NCBI RefSeq assembly: GCF_035083965.1 | Contig: NC_089731.1 | Span: 9,584,501 to 9,648,500, forward strand | Length of the DNA stretch: 64,000 nucleotides | Reading direction: 5' to 3' | Source: Branchiostoma lanceolatum | Taxonomy: Eukaryota; Chordata; Leptocardii; Amphioxiformes; Branchiostomatidae | Shown here: piece after piece, positions 61,676-64,000 of the stretch | Layout: every line of letters begins with the position of its first letter | Numbering within the stretch: the first letter of the stretch is position 1 | Program-made: the position numbers and the translations under genes | Notes under the pieces: model-generated | What the model saw: the letters and a program-made list of their open reading frames with translations, nothing else | Told to the model about the DNA's origin: nothing | Database searches by the model: none

Positions 61676-63036
61676 TCAGCGGTAAAAGAACATGATGACG
61701 GACTCGGTGACAAGCCGGGTCGAGCTCCAGCCGATGCCGGTACCATATCCGCTTAAGGCCTTCCACGAGTAGTCGCCGCACTGAGACAGACCTTCCGCCC
61801 AGTACCCACCGCCGCCGATACACACGACCTCCGAGTTGCCGCCAACGTAGTTGACGCCTGGACAAACCGCAGTGCAGGAGCGAGTGTTGGTGAACACCCG
61901 AAACTGCACGAACCCGGGGATGGCTTCATTGCCGAGAACAACGTTTGGAGGCAACAGTGACTCCACAAAAGAATTATTGCCCACTTCGTACACAATGGGG
62001 ATGGCCGGACCGTTGTCGTGGGTGTACGAGCCCAAGTCGTACCCAATGGGGAAGTGATCTTTGAAGAGGGAATGCAAGTTGCCTCCGTAGCCCCCCAGGA
62101 AACCATTGGAGGTGCGGTACCGTAGGTAGGCGGCGGTTTTGTACTCTTCTGGCGGCACGTTGTTCGGCACGTGCCACAGCATGACGTCGGAGGCGCTGAT
62201 GCTGAAGTAGCCTGGGTTCTTGTAGTCGTCGGTGGTGGCCGACCCCATGGAGCCGAAGGTGTGCACGTTGGCCCAGTTGCCATCTCCGCCGGGGTAGTTG
62301 ATGTTGTTCCCGCGAGTGCTGGTCCAGCGATCCCCGGCCGTACACTTGCCGTACATGTCGTCCTCGTGCACGCTGGAGACCAGCGTCCAGCCGCCTCCGG
62401 CCGTGGTCATGTCGCAGTAGGTCTGGTAGATGGTTCCGTCCTTCCCGATGAGGAAGTAGGCGCCGTCCTGGCTGGAGGAGTTGTTCTGTTTGATGAGGAG
62501 GCAGGAGGAGGCTGGGTTGAGCTCGGTACCGAGGCCGTGGTCCAGGCTGGCCAGGGTTTGAGTGGCAGCAACGGTGGTCTCCATCTGAGAGAGCCGATCT
62601 AACAAGATGTTGACGGTGTGGCTGAGGTCGCCGATCACATCCTTTGTAAGAGTAAAGAAAAATGATAATACAACATCTACTTTATCTCTGTATAGAGACG
62701 TCATATACATCAGAAACACGTACATGATATGTGCCACAGAAAAGGTTCCAAAGGTCAGGGATAAAGTATCGTGTTACAAAGTTCAAGCCGACTTGGGTTA
62801 ACATACAAATAGTCGTGTTTAGGAGAGTCACAATTGTTACCAGTGGGAAGTCTTACGAATCGAATAACAACAATGGCATACGTCTTGATTGAATTGGAAG
62901 AAGATGTATTCACCTCCAACCTTCCGATGTCGTCACACGAACAGGAGGGTGTCCCTGTTTCCCGCAGGATGTCGTTTGGAACGCCATGCCCGACAGAAAG
63001 GATAGACACGACAGATACGAGGATCAGTACCTTCAT
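61676..63036 (-). CDS. Intelectin copy 5, 362 aa
   Basis: Minus-strand exons 62914-63036 and 61676-62641, 41 + 321 residues. Signal peptide MKVLILVSVVSILSVGHG, then VPNDILRETGTPSCSCDD, which matches the LPNDILRDTG of copies 1-2; a leucine-heptad neck (DLSHTVNILLDRLSQMET) like that of copy 4. The lectin domain is the standard one. Ligand loop VGGNSEVVCIGG: the H263 equivalent is valine. E (YWAEG) and D (CGDY) are kept; the W288 position is L (WKALSGYGT) and the Y297 position is W (GIGWSS). Two of the three main ligand-contacting side chains are thus changed to aliphatic residues, so classical diol binding is doubtful (inference). The sequence is a mosaic of copy 1-like and copy 3-like segments. 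An in-frame ATG 36 bp upstream gives a longer, less signal-peptide-like start. Confidence 0.92.
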
Positions 63037-63512
63037 GATAGCTTCAAGTAACGTTACACGTACGTAAATCAAAGCTAAACTTAGAGGAGACCAAGTCGAA
63101 CTGCTGGCCGTTGCGTAACCGTCAGTCGCGCTCTGGCAGAAACTGTCCCAGTGTCAACTTTGCCAAAGCATTGATAAGAATGTTTGAATTGTTCCTGTCT
63201 GCCATTGGTCACAAAGTTACAGGTACCAATGGAGGCAACGTTCAAATCTTATATCACCACCTGATTGGTCAATGAATTCGGAGTTCTGGTCAACAAAATA
63301 TAGTCAGAGGTCATAGGGTCACCGTGAACAAATGAGATTATCATTGTATCGGTATCGGTGTCTCGAAGGACAACCGCTGATCTACCAGATTTACTTTATG
63401 ATATCCATGCCCATCTATTTTCATTTATAGCTCATACGGGAATGAGGACAAAATAACACACGATGCATGTTGTTCAAAAACAAAGAGTGAACTACGTGTA
63501 ACAAAACATTAC
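63037..63512. other. Upstream flank of intelectin copy 5
   Basis: Shares its proximal part with the copy 4 promoter (see 60358-61675). Otherwise nothing recognised. Confidence 0.45.
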
Positions 63513-63584
63513 CTCCGTGTCGGGGAATCGAACCCCGGTCTCCCGCGTGACAGGCGGGGATACTCACCACTATACTAACACGGA
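63513..63584 (-). tRNA. tRNA-Asp (GTC)
   Basis: 72-nt cloverleaf on the minus strand: acceptor TCCGTGT/ACACGGA with discriminator G, D arm AGTATAGTGGTGAGTAT, anticodon loop CCTGTCACG with GTC, T arm CGGGGTTCGATTCCCCG. Internal A and B boxes are intact. A TTTT terminator follows the 3' end on the minus strand. No intron; CCA is not encoded. Confidence 0.97.
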
Positions 63585-63847
63585 TTCGGATGAAAAGCAC
63601 CGGACAAAATGGCATCAGAATTTTTACGCAATGAATCAGTATCCTGAGCCAGAAGTTGGTTAAGCCATTCATAATTTTCAGCGAATTGTAATTATTAATA
63701 TTTTAGCATGTTTTAAGTAGAAAACAAAAATAATTGAAACCTTTATCTGATCAAAAGAACATTGATGCACCAAGTAAATCAGTAACGGGATCTTTGCCTG
63801 CATACTTGTTCAACCAGTATAACCACTTGAACCATAAAAAATATAAC

Positions 63848-63919
63848 CTCCGTGTCGGGGAATCGAACCCCGGTCTCCCGCGTGACAGGCGGGGATACTC
63901 ACCACTATACTAACACGGA
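63848..63919 (-). tRNA. tRNA-Asp (GTC), second copy
   Basis: Identical 72 nt to the copy at 63513-63584, 335 bp away in the same orientation. A run of six T follows closely on the minus strand. A few bases of the flank on the 5' side (CGGATTCGGATGA) are shared too, so the pair is a recent duplication. Confidence 0.97.
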
Positions 63920-64000
63920 TTCGGATGATAAGGCAATAAGTGGCATGACGATATCCATGAACTGTATCAATACCATGATAATAAGACTAATGTACTTGTA

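Noticed and set aside
42113-62345. Second- and third-frame or antisense open frames of 100-230 codons across each intelectin exon
   Set aside because: They follow the GC-rich lectin exon in all five copies, start at internal ATGs and encode Arg/His/Pro-rich or Gly/Val-rich sequence with no family. The lectin frame is clearly the real one.

Overview
The window looks like nuclear DNA of an invertebrate deuterostome, most likely a lancelet (Branchiostoma-type cephalochordate). This is inferred from three things. The spliced genes have short exons and GT-AG introns and encode chordate-like proteins (LZIC, NAD kinase, RIOK1, a RhoBTB GTPase). There is a tandem family of secreted intelectins. Small foldback transposons and tRNA-derived SINEs litter the introns. 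No bacterial, phage or retroviral sequence was recognised. All exon maps below were built by hand from splice sites and reading frame; for each complete gene the summed exon lengths give one uninterrupted frame.

Layout. 1-5 kb: a 43-bp minisatellite and the minus-strand gene LZIC, whose last exon lies off the left edge. 5.3-18.1 kb: NAD kinase on the plus strand (11 coding exons, 408 aa) with a likely second promoter and first exon in its fourth-exon-upstream intron, and a 1.34-kb Tc1/mariner-type MITE. 21.6-38.5 kb: one minus-strand gene of 9 coding exons for an unrecognised 4,091-aa protein; a single exon is 10,881 bp and carries eight near-identical basic modules (core YSLRSRTVYYGSGPSAR) between very acidic spacers. 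NADK and this gene converge. 39.3-40.6 kb: a non-autonomous DNA transposon.

41.7-47.7 kb: three plus-strand intelectin genes in about 2.3-kb tandem units with shared TATA/GATA promoters. 49.0-50.7 kb: an intronless, intact RIOK1 (minus). 51.6-57.0 kb: a RhoBTB gene (plus) with an unusually Rac-like GTPase domain, two BTB domains and a C-terminal CaaX box; it shares a divergent promoter region with RIOK1 and contains a relic second copy of its own exon 2. 59.0-63.0 kb: two more intelectin genes on the minus strand. 63.5-63.9 kb: two identical tRNA-Asp(GTC) genes, minus strand.

Function as a whole. This is not one pathway. LZIC, NADK, RIOK1 and RhoBTB are intracellular housekeeping or signalling genes. 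The five intelectins are predicted secreted, calcium-dependent glycan-binding lectins of innate immunity, and they differ exactly at positions that in human ITLN1 hold calcium and sugar. The giant acidic/basic repeat protein is the best candidate here for something undescribed.
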